A DNA stretch of 64,000 nucleotides from the NCBI RefSeq assembly GCF_002836775.1, contig NZ_PJAQ01000017.1, positions 310,001 to 374,000 of the forward strand, in the 5' to 3' direction. The notes under the pieces were generated by a model that saw only the letters and a program-made list of their open reading frames with translations, was not told the DNA's origin and ran no database searches. This stretch comes from Colwellia sp. 12G3 (GTDB taxonomy: Bacteria; Pseudomonadota; Gammaproteobacteria; Enterobacterales; Alteromonadaceae). Below, piece by piece: positions 8,350-17,087 of this stretch (position 1 is the first letter of the stretch; every line of letters starts with the position of its first letter). Both the position numbers and the translations under genes were made by a program.

Positions 8350-8820
8350 ATGCGTAACTCTACAGATTTCAGCCCTCTTTATCGTTCATTCATTGGCTTT
8401 GACCATTTAGCTGGATTAATTGATAAAGCATCTCAACCTGGCAAACAATCCTCATATCCGCCTTATAACATTGAGTTATTGGCCGAAAATCAATATCGAA
8501 TTACCATGGCCGTCGCAGGCTTTAGTGAAGAAGATATTGATATTGAATCTAAAGACAACGGTTTAACCATTGTTGGTACTAAACAATCTGCTACCAACCC
8601 ACAACAAGATGCGAGTAAAAGCCCTCGTCAATTTCTGCATCAAGGCATTGCTGAGCGTAATTTCGAACGAAAATTCCAACTAGGCGAGCACGTTAAAGTC
8701 ATTGGTGCTTTTATGGAAAATGGTTTGTTGCACGTTGATTTAGAAAGAGAGGTTCCCGAAGCATTAAAACCTCGAAAGATTGCCATTAATGGCAAAAGCT
8801 TATTAAATGGAGATTCTTAA
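8350..8820 (+). CDS. Small heat-shock protein, Hsp20/IbpA type
   Basis: The 156-residue protein has an alpha-crystallin domain (about 34-130) with the family motif around FMENGLLHVDLERE (A/G-x-x-x-n-G-x-L) and a C-terminal I-x-I anchor (RKIAI). It is an ATP-independent holdase that binds unfolding proteins in the cytoplasm. An AGGA Shine-Dalgarno precedes the ATG by about 9 bases. The sigma-32 promoter at 8132-8160 and the terminator at 8871 define a one-gene heat-shock unit. It may be called ibpA or hspA; I leave the symbol open. Confidence 0.93.
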   Translation: MRNSTDFSPLYRSFIGFDHLAGLIDKASQPGKQSSYPPYNIELLAENQYRITMAVAGFSEEDIDIESKDNGLTIVGTKQSATNPQQDASKSPRQFLHQGIAERNFERKFQLGEHVKVIGAFMENGLLHVDLEREVPEALKPRKIAINGKSLLNGDS

Positions 8821-8870
8821 GCCTTAATTTTCATTCTGTTTTTCCTTTATGTTTCTCCATTTGTTTTTTT

Positions 8871-8896
8871 GCCCAGTCTTTGACTGGGCTTTTTTG
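8871..8896 (+). terminator. Rho-independent terminator of hsp20
   Basis: An 8-bp GC-rich stem gcccagtc/gactgggc (8871-8878 and 8882-8889) with a 3-base loop is followed by six T residues. Confidence 0.9.
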
Positions 8897-8961
8897 TTAT
8901 AAGATGGCTTTGTTGAACAATTTTACTGCCAGAACTTAGAAATCATTAACATCCCCTATTC

Positions 8962-9315
8962 TTAAAATTCTAGTGAAAACAGTATCTCGGACAAATCAGG
9001 TTGCCATTGAAAGTCTTTAAGTTTTATTCTGCAGCCAATCACAACGATCTGCTCATCTTGCAAGTGATGCTTTTGTTTATCGAAATTCTCACTACCGGGT
9101 GGGAAAGAAATCTTACCTTGTGAGTTAATGACTCTAAACCAAGGGACTGTTTGTCCGCGCCATCCATCATTAGGCACCTTACCTAAGGCTTTACCAACCA
9201 TACGAGCCCTACCGGGTAAGCCGGCTAAATCAGCTATTTGTCCATAACAGGCAACCTTACCTTCAGGTATTAACTGTACCGTTTGCCATATTTGTTGGTA
9301 GTGCGAATTTAACAT
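8962..9315 (-). CDS. Alkyltransferase-like protein (MGMT-fold DNA-binding protein)
   Basis: The 117-residue protein matches the DNA-binding half of O6-alkylguanine-DNA alkyltransferases: the helix-turn-helix around GKVACYGQIADLAG, the Arg-finger region GRARMVGKAL, and the site VPWFRVINSQGKIS. The catalytic PCHR of true MGMT is PWFR at 58-61, so alkyl transfer is impossible. Alkyltransferase-like proteins bind O6-alkylguanine, flip the base and hand the lesion to nucleotide excision repair. Most that I know keep the His (PWHR); here it is Phe. It is the homologue of E. coli YbaZ (Atl). It is transcribed alone, convergent with hsp20. Confidence 0.9.
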   Translation of the reverse strand: MLNSHYQQIWQTVQLIPEGKVACYGQIADLAGLPGRARMVGKALGKVPNDGWRGQTVPWFRVINSQGKISFPPGSENFDKQKHHLQDEQIVVIGCRIKLKDFQWQPDLSEILFSLEF

Positions 9316-9461
9316 GTTTTATAAGTCCAGCTTACTTAGGTTTATACTCAAAAGTATACCCAAGTCTTTAGTGAGCAAGTTTTTAATTATCGAATGAATT
9401 ACGGTATCATACTAGGATAAGTAAATATAACGCGAGTGGTCAACAGACCCGAGGGAAGAAC

Positions 9462-9917
9462 ATGAAAATTTGGGTCGATGCAGACGCCTGTCCAGTGGTG
9501 ATCAAAGAGATATTATTTAAAGCAGCCGATAGAACGAAAATAGCCATAACTTTAGTAGCAAATCATCATATTCGTATACCACCTTCGCCCTTCATAAGTT
9601 TTATGCAAGTGAGTAGTGGCTTTGATGTTGCTGACGATGAAATAGTTAAGCGTATTGATGCAAATGATTTAGTTATCACCAGTGATATTCCATTGGCGGA
9701 TGAAGTGATAGATAAAGGCGGCATTGCCCTTAGTCCTCGTGGCGAGCTTTATACTAAAGAGAATATTAAATCACGGCTCAATATTCGTGATTTTATGGAC
9801 ACTATGCGCGCTAGTGGCGTGCATACAGGTGGGCCACCAGCGTTAAATCAAACCGATAGACAAAATTTTGCTAATCACCTTGACCGTATTATCACTCAGT
9901 TTAAGCAAACTCAATAA
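9462..9917 (+). CDS. yaiI: YaiI/YqxD family protein (UPF0178, DUF188)
   Basis: The 151-residue protein begins with the family signature [18 protein letters not shown] and contains [16 protein letters not shown] and the conserved [11 protein letters not shown] segment. These are the hallmark blocks of UPF0178, a PIN-like nuclease fold whose activity is not established. An AGGGA Shine-Dalgarno lies about 6 bases before the ATG. It stands alone between two minus-strand genes. Family assignment is firm; function is unknown. Confidence 0.92.
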   Translation: MKIWVDADACPVVIKEILFKAADRTKIAITLVANHHIRIPPSPFISFMQVSSGFDVADDEIVKRIDANDLVITSDIPLADEVIDKGGIALSPRGELYTKENIKSRLNIRDFMDTMRASGVHTGGPPALNQTDRQNFANHLDRIITQFKQTQ

Positions 9918-9940
9918 GCATATTAATAGCGCTTGGCAAT

Positions 9941-9968
9941 AGGCAGAAACCCAACTGATTATCTGCCT
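9941..9968. terminator. Weak terminator-like hairpin after yaiI
   Basis: Arms aggcaga (9941-9947) and tctgcct (9962-9968) flank 14 bases and are followed by only two more T residues. It sits between converging genes and is weak as an intrinsic terminator. Confidence 0.45.
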
Positions 9969-9987
9969 TTCAGCTAGACTACCTAAC

Positions 9988-10812
9988 TCAATTCTTCGCC
10001 AACAACAGTGCTTTAATTTCTGCTAGTTCACTTTCTAATCTTTCAATTTGCGCACGACTGGCTGGCTCACCACCATCTCCGCTTTCCCCGTGTTGCTCAG
10101 CACGAAATTGATCATGCTCTTGGCTCATCACTTCTAATACAGTACCCACCATCATATTTAAAAAGATAAAGGCGGTTAAAAAGATAAAGGTTAAATAATA
10201 AATCCAACTTAGTGGATGAATGGCCATTGTTTCATACATTACATCCGTCCAATCTTCAAAAGTGGCGACACGAAATAAGGTCAACATAGAGATGGACACA
10301 TCGCCCCATAACACTTCGTTAATCGGACTAAAGTACATACTACCGATTGCGGCATAGATATAAAAAATGACAAACATCAGCAGTGCGATATAGCCCATAC
10401 GAGGTATCGCTTTGAGTAATGCATTAATCAATAAGCGTAATTCAGGTACCATTGAGACTAAACGTAAAACACGAAATACTCGTAATAATCGAGCGAGTAG
10501 TACGCCAGACCCGCCCGATGGAATTAGGCTACCAACAACAATGATGGTATCAAAAATATTCCAACCATTTTTAAAAAAAACTTTCTTCTGAGGGCAAGCT
10601 AAAAAACGAATAGAAATTTCGACTGCAAAAAATACCGTTACCACCACATCCATTAAAAGTAAAATAGCGATAGCATTAGCTGATAAATTATGTGTTTTTG
10701 CCCCTATCAATAGCGCTGATAATAAAATAACCGCAATAACAATGCCTTGAAAAATTTTACTATTGTCTATTTTTCTTAATTTACGTTGAGCCTTTATAAC
10801 CAAGCCAGTCAT
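9988..10812 (-). CDS. Voltage-gated sodium channel-type ion transporter (NaChBac family)
   Basis: The 274-residue protein has the six-helix plan of a bacterial Nav subunit. S1-S3 span about 20-100. S4 carries arginines every third residue (R108, R111, R114, R117). The pore helix and selectivity filter are TFEDW at 184-188, analogous to NaChBac TLESW. S6 is about 205-228. A Gly-rich linker leads to a C-terminal coiled coil (about 252-272), as in tetrameric Nav channels. Its ATG overlaps the stop of the upstream metallo-hydrolase gene (TAATG), so the two are coupled. Selectivity for sodium over calcium is inferred from the filter and is not certain. Confidence 0.88.
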   Translation of the reverse strand: MTGLVIKAQRKLRKIDNSKIFQGIVIAVILLSALLIGAKTHNLSANAIAILLLMDVVVTVFFAVEISIRFLACPQKKVFFKNGWNIFDTIIVVGSLIPSGGSGVLLARLLRVFRVLRLVSMVPELRLLINALLKAIPRMGYIALLMFVIFYIYAAIGSMYFSPINEVLWGDVSISMLTLFRVATFEDWTDVMYETMAIHPLSWIYYLTFIFLTAFIFLNMMVGTVLEVMSQEHDQFRAEQHGESGDGGEPASRAQIERLESELAEIKALLLAKN

Positions 10813-11471
10813 TATCTTATTCCTACTGCGGCATCACTAACATGAGGGTTACTGCGACGTTCTTGTCCAAAGGTACTCATAGGTCCATGACCCGGAATAA
10901 AACGGACATCATCGCCTAAATGAAATAAATTGTTTCGGATAGAGTTAATTAACGTTGCATGATCACCGCGCGGAAAGTCAGTGCGACCAATAGAACCACT
11001 AAATAGCACATCACCCACTTGGGCAATTTTTGACTCTCGATGAAAAAACACGACATGACCCGGTGTATGACCTGGGCAAAAATATACTTCCATCACTATA
11101 TTACCAAAGCTAACCGTATCACCCTGATCTAAAAAACGGGTTGGCGTAAACTTGGTCGCATACGAAAAAGACCCACCAAAGCGTTGTTTTTGATCTTCAA
11201 TACCGTCTATCCAGAACTGATCTGCTTTGTGAGGACCTTCAATCGGCACATCAAAATGTCTCGCAAGTTCGTCAGTAGCTCCTGCATGATCAATATGGGC
11301 ATGGGTAATCAAAATTGTCTCAAGTGTTAAACCATACTTACTAATGCCAGCTTTGATTTTTTCGATATCCCCACCGGGATCAACTACCGCCGCCTGTTTC
11401 GTTTCACTACACCAAAATAAGGTACAGTTTTGCTCAAAAAGAGTTACCGGGATAATTTCATGCTTTAACAT
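10812..11471 (-). CDS. MBL-fold hydrolase, YcbL/glyoxalase II-like
   Basis: The 219-residue protein contains the metallo-beta-lactamase motif THAHIDH (H57, H59, D61, H62), a second-site FCPGHTPGHVVFF and the C-terminal FIPGHGPMSTFGQER. This layout matches the type II glyoxalase-like YcbL group, probably a zinc-dependent thioesterase acting on S-lactoylglutathione or a similar thioester. It lacks the long C-terminal domain of classical GloB. It is the first gene of a two-gene operon with the sodium channel, whose start overlaps its stop by one base. Confidence 0.85.
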   Translation of the reverse strand: MLKHEIIPVTLFEQNCTLFWCSETKQAAVVDPGGDIEKIKAGISKYGLTLETILITHAHIDHAGATDELARHFDVPIEGPHKADQFWIDGIEDQKQRFGGSFSYATKFTPTRFLDQGDTVSFGNIVMEVYFCPGHTPGHVVFFHRESKIAQVGDVLFSGSIGRTDFPRGDHATLINSIRNNLFHLGDDVRFIPGHGPMSTFGQERRSNPHVSDAAVGIR

Positions 11472-11517
11472 ATCTTGCTCTTCAATCGTTATTAATTACA
11501 AAATGGCCGTATTATAT

Positions 11518-11568
11518 ACTTAAGCCACCTAAAGATGCGAGTTTAAGCATACTTAAGGTGGCTTGAGT
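11518..11568. promoter_or_regulatory. Long inverted repeat in a divergent promoter region
   Basis: Arms built around aagccacct (11522-11530) and aggtggctt (11556-11564) extend outward with one wobble and inward to gatgc/gcat. They lie between the divergent hydrolase and symporter genes. This could be an operator or an mRNA leader hairpin for the symporter; a T-run lies about 9 bases beyond it on the plus strand. Confidence 0.45.
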
Positions 11569-11691
11569 ATACATAATTTTTTTCCTTGTACAGCTAGTGA
11601 AAATGTAACAAAAGCAATGAATAATACTTCCCCTAAGCCTCTTAACTCGGTAAGCTTTGCGCAACTAATTTTTAACGACAACTCACTCTTT

Positions 11692-13029
11692 ATGACCACA
11701 ACTTCTTCTCGTGATTCTTTTCATTCTCGTCTTGGTTTTGTTCTAGCTGCAGCAGGTGCTGCCATAGGTTTAGGTAATATTTGGGGGTTTCCCACTCAAG
11801 CTGCAAATAATGGTGGTGGTGCTTTTTTAGTTGTCTATTTAGCCGTAACTTTTTTACTTGCTTTACCTGCCCTTTATGCGGAAATTTATATCGGTAATCA
11901 AGCACAAACTAACCCAGTATCTGCTTTAGCTAACGCTTGTGGTAAACGCTTTAAAAAACTAGGCCACTCTGCCGGTATTATAGGTATTATTGGCGCCATG
12001 ATGATGCTCAGTTTTTATACCATAGTAGCAGGTTGGATGCTGGCCCATGCGCTCGCATCATTAGCAGAATTAGTCGGTTTAATGAATGTATCTCAATGGC
12101 TATCTACCTCAAGCACACTGCGTAATGTCATCTTCACTCCTATATTTATCGTACTAGGTGCAGCTATCGTGCATCAAGGTGTCCACAGTGGTATTGAACG
12201 TTGGTCCGCGCGATTAATGCCAATGTTATTAGTGATGCTACTAGGTTTAATAATCTATATATTACAACAAGAAGGTGCATCACAAGGGGTGACTCTTTAT
12301 TTAGTGCCTGATTTTAGCCAAATAACTGAGCCAAAGTTAATCATATCGGCCATGGGACAAGCTTTTTTCTCACTCGCTATTGGTGTGGGGGCTATGATGG
12401 CTTATGGGTCTTATATGCCTAAAGGACAAAGTGTCGGTAAGTTGGTACTTTCTATTACTTTACTTGATACTTTTATTGCTTTTGTTGCGGGTTTACTTAT
12501 TATTCCGGCACTGTTTGTCGCTCAACATAATGGCCAAGAAGTCTTTATCGACGGTCACTTAATTGGTGAAGGTCAACTTATTTTTAATATTTTACCGACA
12601 CTCTTTAGCTCTATGGGCAGCGTCGGTTTACTGGTATCTTTTGCTTTCTTTGCTTTATTATCGATTGCCGCTCTTACGTCGACTATTTCGTCAACCGAAG
12701 TACCAGTTGCTTACCTCATTGAAGATAAAGCCATGACAAGAAAGCGTGCAACTTGGTTAGTCTCTGGGCTAGTTTTTATTGCCAGTATGATACTGATTGC
12801 CTTTTTTGAACAATTATTTGGCTTAGTGATACAGCTACTAACCACTATTTTGCAGCCTCTGATGTCCTTGTTTTATTTCATTGTGGTAGGTTGGTTATGG
12901 AAACGTGGTAATCAGCTTACCGATATTGCCCAGTTAAACCAACACAGATCATTAAGATTACTTGGCTTTTATTTACGTTTTATCTGTCCAGTTTTATTAG
13001 TCGTTGTCTTTGTTAATGTAGCTTTTTAA
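11692..13029 (+). CDS. Sodium-dependent transporter, neurotransmitter:sodium symporter (NSS) family
   Basis: From the ATG at 11692 the protein has 445 residues and begins near the family signature SRLGFVLAAAGAAIGLGNIWGFP, where the first helix forms the LeuT-type sodium and substrate site. About eleven to twelve hydrophobic helices follow. It should import an amino acid or related amine with sodium; the substrate cannot be read. The frame stays open upstream to a TTG at 11563, but the extra 43 residues do not resemble the family and overlap an inverted repeat. None of the candidate starts has a strong ribosome-binding site, so the start is uncertain. Confidence 0.85.
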   Translation: MTTTSSRDSFHSRLGFVLAAAGAAIGLGNIWGFPTQAANNGGGAFLVVYLAVTFLLALPALYAEIYIGNQAQTNPVSALANACGKRFKKLGHSAGIIGIIGAMMMLSFYTIVAGWMLAHALASLAELVGLMNVSQWLSTSSTLRNVIFTPIFIVLGAAIVHQGVHSGIERWSARLMPMLLVMLLGLIIYILQQEGASQGVTLYLVPDFSQITEPKLIISAMGQAFFSLAIGVGAMMAYGSYMPKGQSVGKLVLSITLLDTFIAFVAGLLIIPALFVAQHNGQEVFIDGHLIGEGQLIFNILPTLFSSMGSVGLLVSFAFFALLSIAALTSTISSTEVPVAYLIEDKAMTRKRATWLVSGLVFIASMILIAFFEQLFGLVIQLLTTILQPLMSLFYFIVVGWLWKRGNQLTDIAQLNQHRSLRLLGFYLRFICPVLLVVVFVNVAF

Positions 13030-13056
13030 GCACTTTTTAATTTTTATAATTTTCCA

Positions 13057-13092
13057 ATTAAGAGTAGTGAACAGTTACTCACTACTCTTAAT
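13057..13092. terminator. Hairpin between converging genes
   Basis: A perfect 14-bp inverted repeat (13057-13070 with 13079-13092) with an 8-base loop lies between the symporter and the binding-protein gene. No T-run follows on either strand, so termination may be rho-assisted, or the hairpin may serve to protect mRNA 3' ends. Confidence 0.5.
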
Positions 13093-13105
13093 GACAATAA
13101 GGTTA

Positions 13106-13846
13106 TCAATACTTAAGGTAAATGGCTGCTATGGTGCCATTTTCCGTTAATTCTTTGATAACCGTATTGACTGAATCCCTAAGTTTTTCATCTTTAAAAG
13201 CCATATGTGAATATACGTCAGGCCATAATCTATGGATGATAAAGTCTTTTGCATCTAGTTTCACATCTCTTTTATAATGATTATTAGCTAAGTCATGTAA
13301 AAAAATATTAATATCACCAATACGAATATCTTTTTGGCCAGCAACCATCATATAAGTGGTCTCTTTGGGCTGCGGGTGCTCAGTGTATTGAGGGTTAGCC
13401 AGTGCCATTTTCTTAAAATCCTCCCCGAGTAAGTCTTTAGCTCCTTGATAGGCAGCAATGGATAAACCTTGTAGATCAGCACTTTTATTAACATTCAGTT
13501 TGGCTGATTTTTTGGATACGGCAACATCGGTATATCGAAAGATAGGCGCTGATAAAAAACCATCAAGTTGTGAATCAGAAAATATATTACATGCTACATC
13601 GATTCTTTTGCCTGAATTAATTTCATGCAATAACCTATGATTACTCATATAGATAAATTTCACATTATATTCGGGGAGTTTTTTGAATATTGCTTCGGTA
13701 ATTTCAAGAAACAAACCTTGCTGCGTTTCTTCAACAAAAAAAGGAGGAAAGTTACCCACACCTACTCTTAGGTCTTGTTTAGCCATGACTAAACTTGATG
13801 AAAATAATAGCGATACGATAAGTAAGCGGTACAATATTTTAAACAT
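13106..13846 (-). CDS. Periplasmic substrate-binding protein, family 3 (SBP_bac_3)
   Basis: The 246-residue protein has a signal peptide (about 1-22, ending LVMA, then KQDLRVGVGNFPPFF) and a type II periplasmic binding fold beginning with the typical VGVGNFPPF block. The family binds polar amino acids for ABC importers, but no permease or ATPase gene is nearby. Orphan members are common in Alteromonadales and may feed sensors instead. The ATG at 13846 gives a normal signal peptide; a TTG seven codons earlier is the alternative. The ligand cannot be inferred. Confidence 0.82.
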   Translation of the reverse strand: MFKILYRLLIVSLLFSSSLVMAKQDLRVGVGNFPPFFVEETQQGLFLEITEAIFKKLPEYNVKFIYMSNHRLLHEINSGKRIDVACNIFSDSQLDGFLSAPIFRYTDVAVSKKSAKLNVNKSADLQGLSIAAYQGAKDLLGEDFKKMALANPQYTEHPQPKETTYMMVAGQKDIRIGDINIFLHDLANNHYKRDVKLDAKDFIIHRLWPDVYSHMAFKDEKLRDSVNTVIKELTENGTIAAIYLKY

Positions 13847-13924
13847 AGTTGAACAGATCTCTAACAAGTGTAATAAACAATTATAAACAAAGTAATTAGT
13901 AATGTTACCTATTTTACATTACAG

Positions 13925-13942
13925 GCATGCATGCATGCATGC
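13925..13942. repeat. GCAT tetranucleotide repeat
   Basis: Four and a half copies of GCAT form a self-complementary 18-base tract between rmuC and the binding-protein gene. It is a simple-sequence tract that could vary in length. It lies downstream of rmuC and upstream of the binding-protein start, so it could affect promoter spacing of the latter. Confidence 0.7.
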
Positions 13943-13976
13943 AAACTACGACACCACAATAAAATAGCATTTTTTA

Positions 13977-15344
13977 TTATTCACACTTCTCTTCAAGCGA
14001 TACTAGGGATTTTTTTTCAGCAAGATCCACCTGCTCTATTTTTTCAAAACGGCTAGATATTTTATCTGCTGAGGTATGAATTTGTTTCACATCCGTTGCT
14101 GCTTGATCTATATGCTTGGCAAGGCTAGCAAAACGTCCTTTAAAGCGGTTAAAGTCTTGTGCTAAATCGGACAAATGTGCCTGAATAATATGTATTTGAT
14201 GACGAGTCGCCTCATCTTTAAGCACCGAGCGTGCAGTTGTTAATATCGCCATTAATGTTGTCGGTGATGTCAGCCATACACGTTTCTTATTGGCATATTC
14301 AACCAGATCACTTTGATGACCGTGGATTTCGGCAAAAATAGCTTCTGCCGGAATAAACATAATAGCGCCATCGGCTGTTTCGTTATCAATCAGATATTTA
14401 TCACTAATATCATTAATATGTTTTTTGATATCGATTTTAAACTGGCGCATAGCTGATTTTCGTTCAACCTCATGACTTTCAAAGTCGACCATTTTTCGAT
14501 AGTTTTCTAACGGAAACTTGGCGTCTACAACAACATTCCCCGTAGGTTTAGGTAAGAAAAGCACACAATCGGCAATTTTACCGTTTGATAACGTATGTTG
14601 CAGTTTAAAACTTTGCTCTGGCAATACGTTTCTGATCAGGCTATTTAATTGTACCTCACCAAAAGCTCCCCTTGAGCGCTTATCATTTAGTACTTCTTGC
14701 AAGTTCACCACATTGGTAGATAGCTCGGTAATTTTCTTCTGAGCATCATCTATTAAAGCTAACCGCTGCAATATGTCGCTAAAGGTTTTAGTCGTTTTTT
14801 CAAAACCTTCAGCCAAGCGTTTTTCTACTTGGCCACTGATCTCTTGTAGGCGTTTATCGGTCGCTTGCGTTAAACCATCAATACGCTTACTCATTTGATC
14901 ACTACTTTGTGCCAACGTTTTAGCCAATTCTTCTCGATTAGATTGACCCGTGTTATTTAGATGATTAATCACCTGATCTAATGATTGACTTTGTTTGGTG
15001 GCGAGCTGAGTTTGCAATTCGTTAATTTGCCTCATGAGTTTAATGCGTAAGTCAGCCATTTGTTGATCTATATTATTCGATAACTGCAATTGTTGCTTAT
15101 CATGTGCTTGTGATAATTGTTGCTGGTTAATTTGTTGATAATTTTGCTGTAAATGTAATAACTGCTCTGAAAAGTATTTAGTTAGCAGCTCTTTCATACA
15201 CTCTTCTTGTTCATAATTTTGCGCTAACACAGCACTTTTAATGTTACTTAATCGAAATAATACTCCTATAAGCATTATGAAAAACACTACCGCCAATGTT
15301 AGTGCGAGTGGTAAAAGGTGTTCAGGGTCTATGGAAAAGTTCAT
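13977..15344 (-). CDS. rmuC: DNA recombination protein RmuC homologue
   Basis: The 455-residue protein has an N-terminal membrane helix (about 10-30), a long Gln-rich coiled coil (about 45-205) and the RmuC nuclease-like domain (about 215-400) with the conserved VVVDAKFPLENYRKM and AIMFIPAEAIFAEI blocks. RmuC proteins limit recombination at inverted repeats and are predicted membrane-anchored nucleases of the PD-(D/E)xK type. Length and domain order are normal. It is transcribed alone. Confidence 0.92.
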   Translation of the reverse strand: MNFSIDPEHLLPLALTLAVVFFIMLIGVLFRLSNIKSAVLAQNYEQEECMKELLTKYFSEQLLHLQQNYQQINQQQLSQAHDKQQLQLSNNIDQQMADLRIKLMRQINELQTQLATKQSQSLDQVINHLNNTGQSNREELAKTLAQSSDQMSKRIDGLTQATDKRLQEISGQVEKRLAEGFEKTTKTFSDILQRLALIDDAQKKITELSTNVVNLQEVLNDKRSRGAFGEVQLNSLIRNVLPEQSFKLQHTLSNGKIADCVLFLPKPTGNVVVDAKFPLENYRKMVDFESHEVERKSAMRQFKIDIKKHINDISDKYLIDNETADGAIMFIPAEAIFAEIHGHQSDLVEYANKKRVWLTSPTTLMAILTTARSVLKDEATRHQIHIIQAHLSDLAQDFNRFKGRFASLAKHIDQAATDVKQIHTSADKISSRFEKIEQVDLAEKKSLVSLEEKCE

Positions 15345-15442
15345 AATTGATATTACTCTCGAGGAAAATCAGTAAGGTTACTGTGTATTATCACAGTATC
15401 TATCAGGTATTAAAACATAACTGCCAATTTTCAACCAGCATT

Positions 15443-16246
15443 TTAATGAGTTAGCTGCTCAATTCGTTTAGCGCAGGATTTTAGCGCAGGTAAAATCATC
15501 GTTAATACTTGTTGTGTCGTTGTTTGCGAAATTTGGGTACTGATACTGAGCGCGCCTATAACTTTTTCTGCCTTGTTTCTTACTGGCACAGATACCGAGG
15601 TTAGCCCCAACTCCAACTCCTGTTCTACCAAGGAGTAACCTTGCTGATTTACTCGCAAAATTTCCGCTGTTAATTCAGATTTTTTTGTTAATGTGTGCGG
15701 AGTATATTGCTCTATTTTGCATGTTGTTAAAAAGTCATTCAATGCTGCCTTTGTCATATCGGCTAACAGTACTCGACCTAATGAAGTGGCAAATGCAGGT
15801 AAGCGAGTACCCACATTCAAGCTGACAGACATAATACGTTTAGTGGTAGCAACACGCTCGACATACACAACATCTTCACCTTCTAATACCGCTGCTGAGC
15901 ACGACTCATTAAGCTGCTCAACTAACTGCTTCATCAGTGGTTTAGCGTTTTGCCAAACATCTTGTGAAGAAAGGTAGGCAAAGCCTAAATTAAGTATTTT
16001 TGCCGTTAACGAAAATAACTTACCTTCTTGCTTGGCATAACCTTCGTTAACTAAGGTCAGCAAAAATCGTCTTGCGGCGGCCCGTGTGAACCCCGTAGCA
16101 GTAGCAACTTCAGACAGCGTCATTATGGATCTTTCTTGATTAAAGGCCTCAATAACCGTTAGCCCTTTTACTAATGACTGAACAATCTCTGAAGATTTGA
16201 TCATAACTTGATCATCATCATGTTTTCCCTGTTCTTGCTTTGACAT
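15443..16246 (-). CDS. IclR-family regulator (PcaR/PobR-like)
   Basis: The 267-residue protein has an N-terminal winged helix-turn-helix (about 20-85; TLSEVATATGFTRAAARRFL) and a C-terminal IclR effector domain (about 95-265) including GLTSVSVPVRN. The helix-turn-helix and the neighbouring genes resemble PcaR, which activates beta-ketoadipate genes in response to beta-ketoadipate. It is divergent from the CoA-transferase operon and shares a 103-bp promoter region that contains an imperfect palindrome. The effector is inferred from neighbours only. Confidence 0.88.
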   Translation of the reverse strand: MSKQEQGKHDDDQVMIKSSEIVQSLVKGLTVIEAFNQERSIMTLSEVATATGFTRAAARRFLLTLVNEGYAKQEGKLFSLTAKILNLGFAYLSSQDVWQNAKPLMKQLVEQLNESCSAAVLEGEDVVYVERVATTKRIMSVSLNVGTRLPAFATSLGRVLLADMTKAALNDFLTTCKIEQYTPHTLTKKSELTAEILRVNQQGYSLVEQELELGLTSVSVPVRNKAEKVIGALSISTQISQTTTQQVLTMILPALKSCAKRIEQLTH

Positions 16247-16284
16247 TCAATAATCTCAAACTTACACTTAATGTTCGACATACT

Positions 16285-16314
16285 AACAAGTGTTCGCATT
16301 GCGCACAACTTGTT
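16285..16314. promoter_or_regulatory. Candidate IclR operator
   Basis: An imperfect palindrome lies in the intergenic space between the IclR gene and the CoA-transferase operon, with half-sites aacaagtgttcgc (16285-16297) and gcgcacaacttgtt (16301-16314). Position and symmetry fit a binding site for the divergent regulator. Confidence 0.55.
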
Positions 16315-16349
16315 TTGAAATTATACCAACGGGATATGAGTAGTACAAA

Positions 16350-17087
16350 ATGATAAATAAAATTGTTGCAAGTTGCGCCACTGCTGTTGCCAATATAAAA
16401 GATGGCGATACCGTAATGATTGGCGGCTTTGGCGAAGCCGGTAGTCCGGTTGAATTAATTCACGCGTTAATAGACCACGGCGCCAAAAACTTAACAGTGG
16501 TCAATAACAATACGGGTAGTGGCCGTGTAGGTTTAGCTGCGCTTATTGAAAATGGCCAAGTGGCTAAAATGATTTGCTCATATCCTCGCACAGCTAACTC
16601 TTTAGTTTTTCCTGAACTATATCGTAGTGGAAAAATTGAACTAGAACTTGTACCACAAGGCACCTTAGCTGAACGCATTCGTGCTGGAGGCGCTGGTATT
16701 CCAGCTTTTTTCACTAAAACATCCGTAGGGACGCCACTGGCTGAAGGTAAAGAAATCCGTAATTTTGAAGGTGATGATTATGTAATGGAGCGCGGCTTAA
16801 AAGCTGATTTCGCTCTCATTAAAGCCAAACAAGCCGATAGATACGGTAATTTAACCTTTAACAAAACGGCCCGTAACTTTGCGCCAATTATGGCCATGGC
16901 AGCAACAACGACTTTAGTACAAACCAATGAGATGGTTGAGCTCGGTGGTATTGACCCTGAAAACGTAGTTACACCCGGTATTTTTGTTAACAGTATTATT
17001 GAAATAACCCAGCCACAGCAAGAGTCTCAATTAGTTAAAAATGGCGTAGTTTACCTGCCAATTAAAAGCCAAGGAGCAAAAGCATGA
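16350..17087 (+). CDS. 3-oxoacid CoA-transferase subunit A (PcaI/ScoA type)
   Basis: The 245-residue protein is the alpha subunit of a family I CoA-transferase. It shows DTVMIGGFGEAGSPVELI near the N-terminus and GSGRVGLAALIENGQVAKMI. With the next gene it should move CoA from succinyl-CoA to a 3-oxoacid. The linked thiolase of the beta-ketoadipyl-CoA type and the PcaR-like regulator suggest 3-oxoadipate as substrate (PcaI role), but acetoacetate cannot be excluded. Its stop overlaps the subunit B start by 4 bases (ATGA). Confidence 0.9.
   Translation: MINKIVASCATAVANIKDGDTVMIGGFGEAGSPVELIHALIDHGAKNLTVVNNNTGSGRVGLAALIENGQVAKMICSYPRTANSLVFPELYRSGKIELELVPQGTLAERIRAGGAGIPAFFTKTSVGTPLAEGKEIRNFEGDDYVMERGLKADFALIKAKQADRYGNLTFNKTARNFAPIMAMAATTTLVQTNEMVELGGIDPENVVTPGIFVNSIIEITQPQQESQLVKNGVVYLPIKSQGAKA

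Noticed and set aside
11563..11691. N-terminal extension of the sodium symporter from a TTG
   Set aside because: The extra residues do not resemble the family and the TTG is part of an inverted repeat; the family start fits the ATG at 11692.
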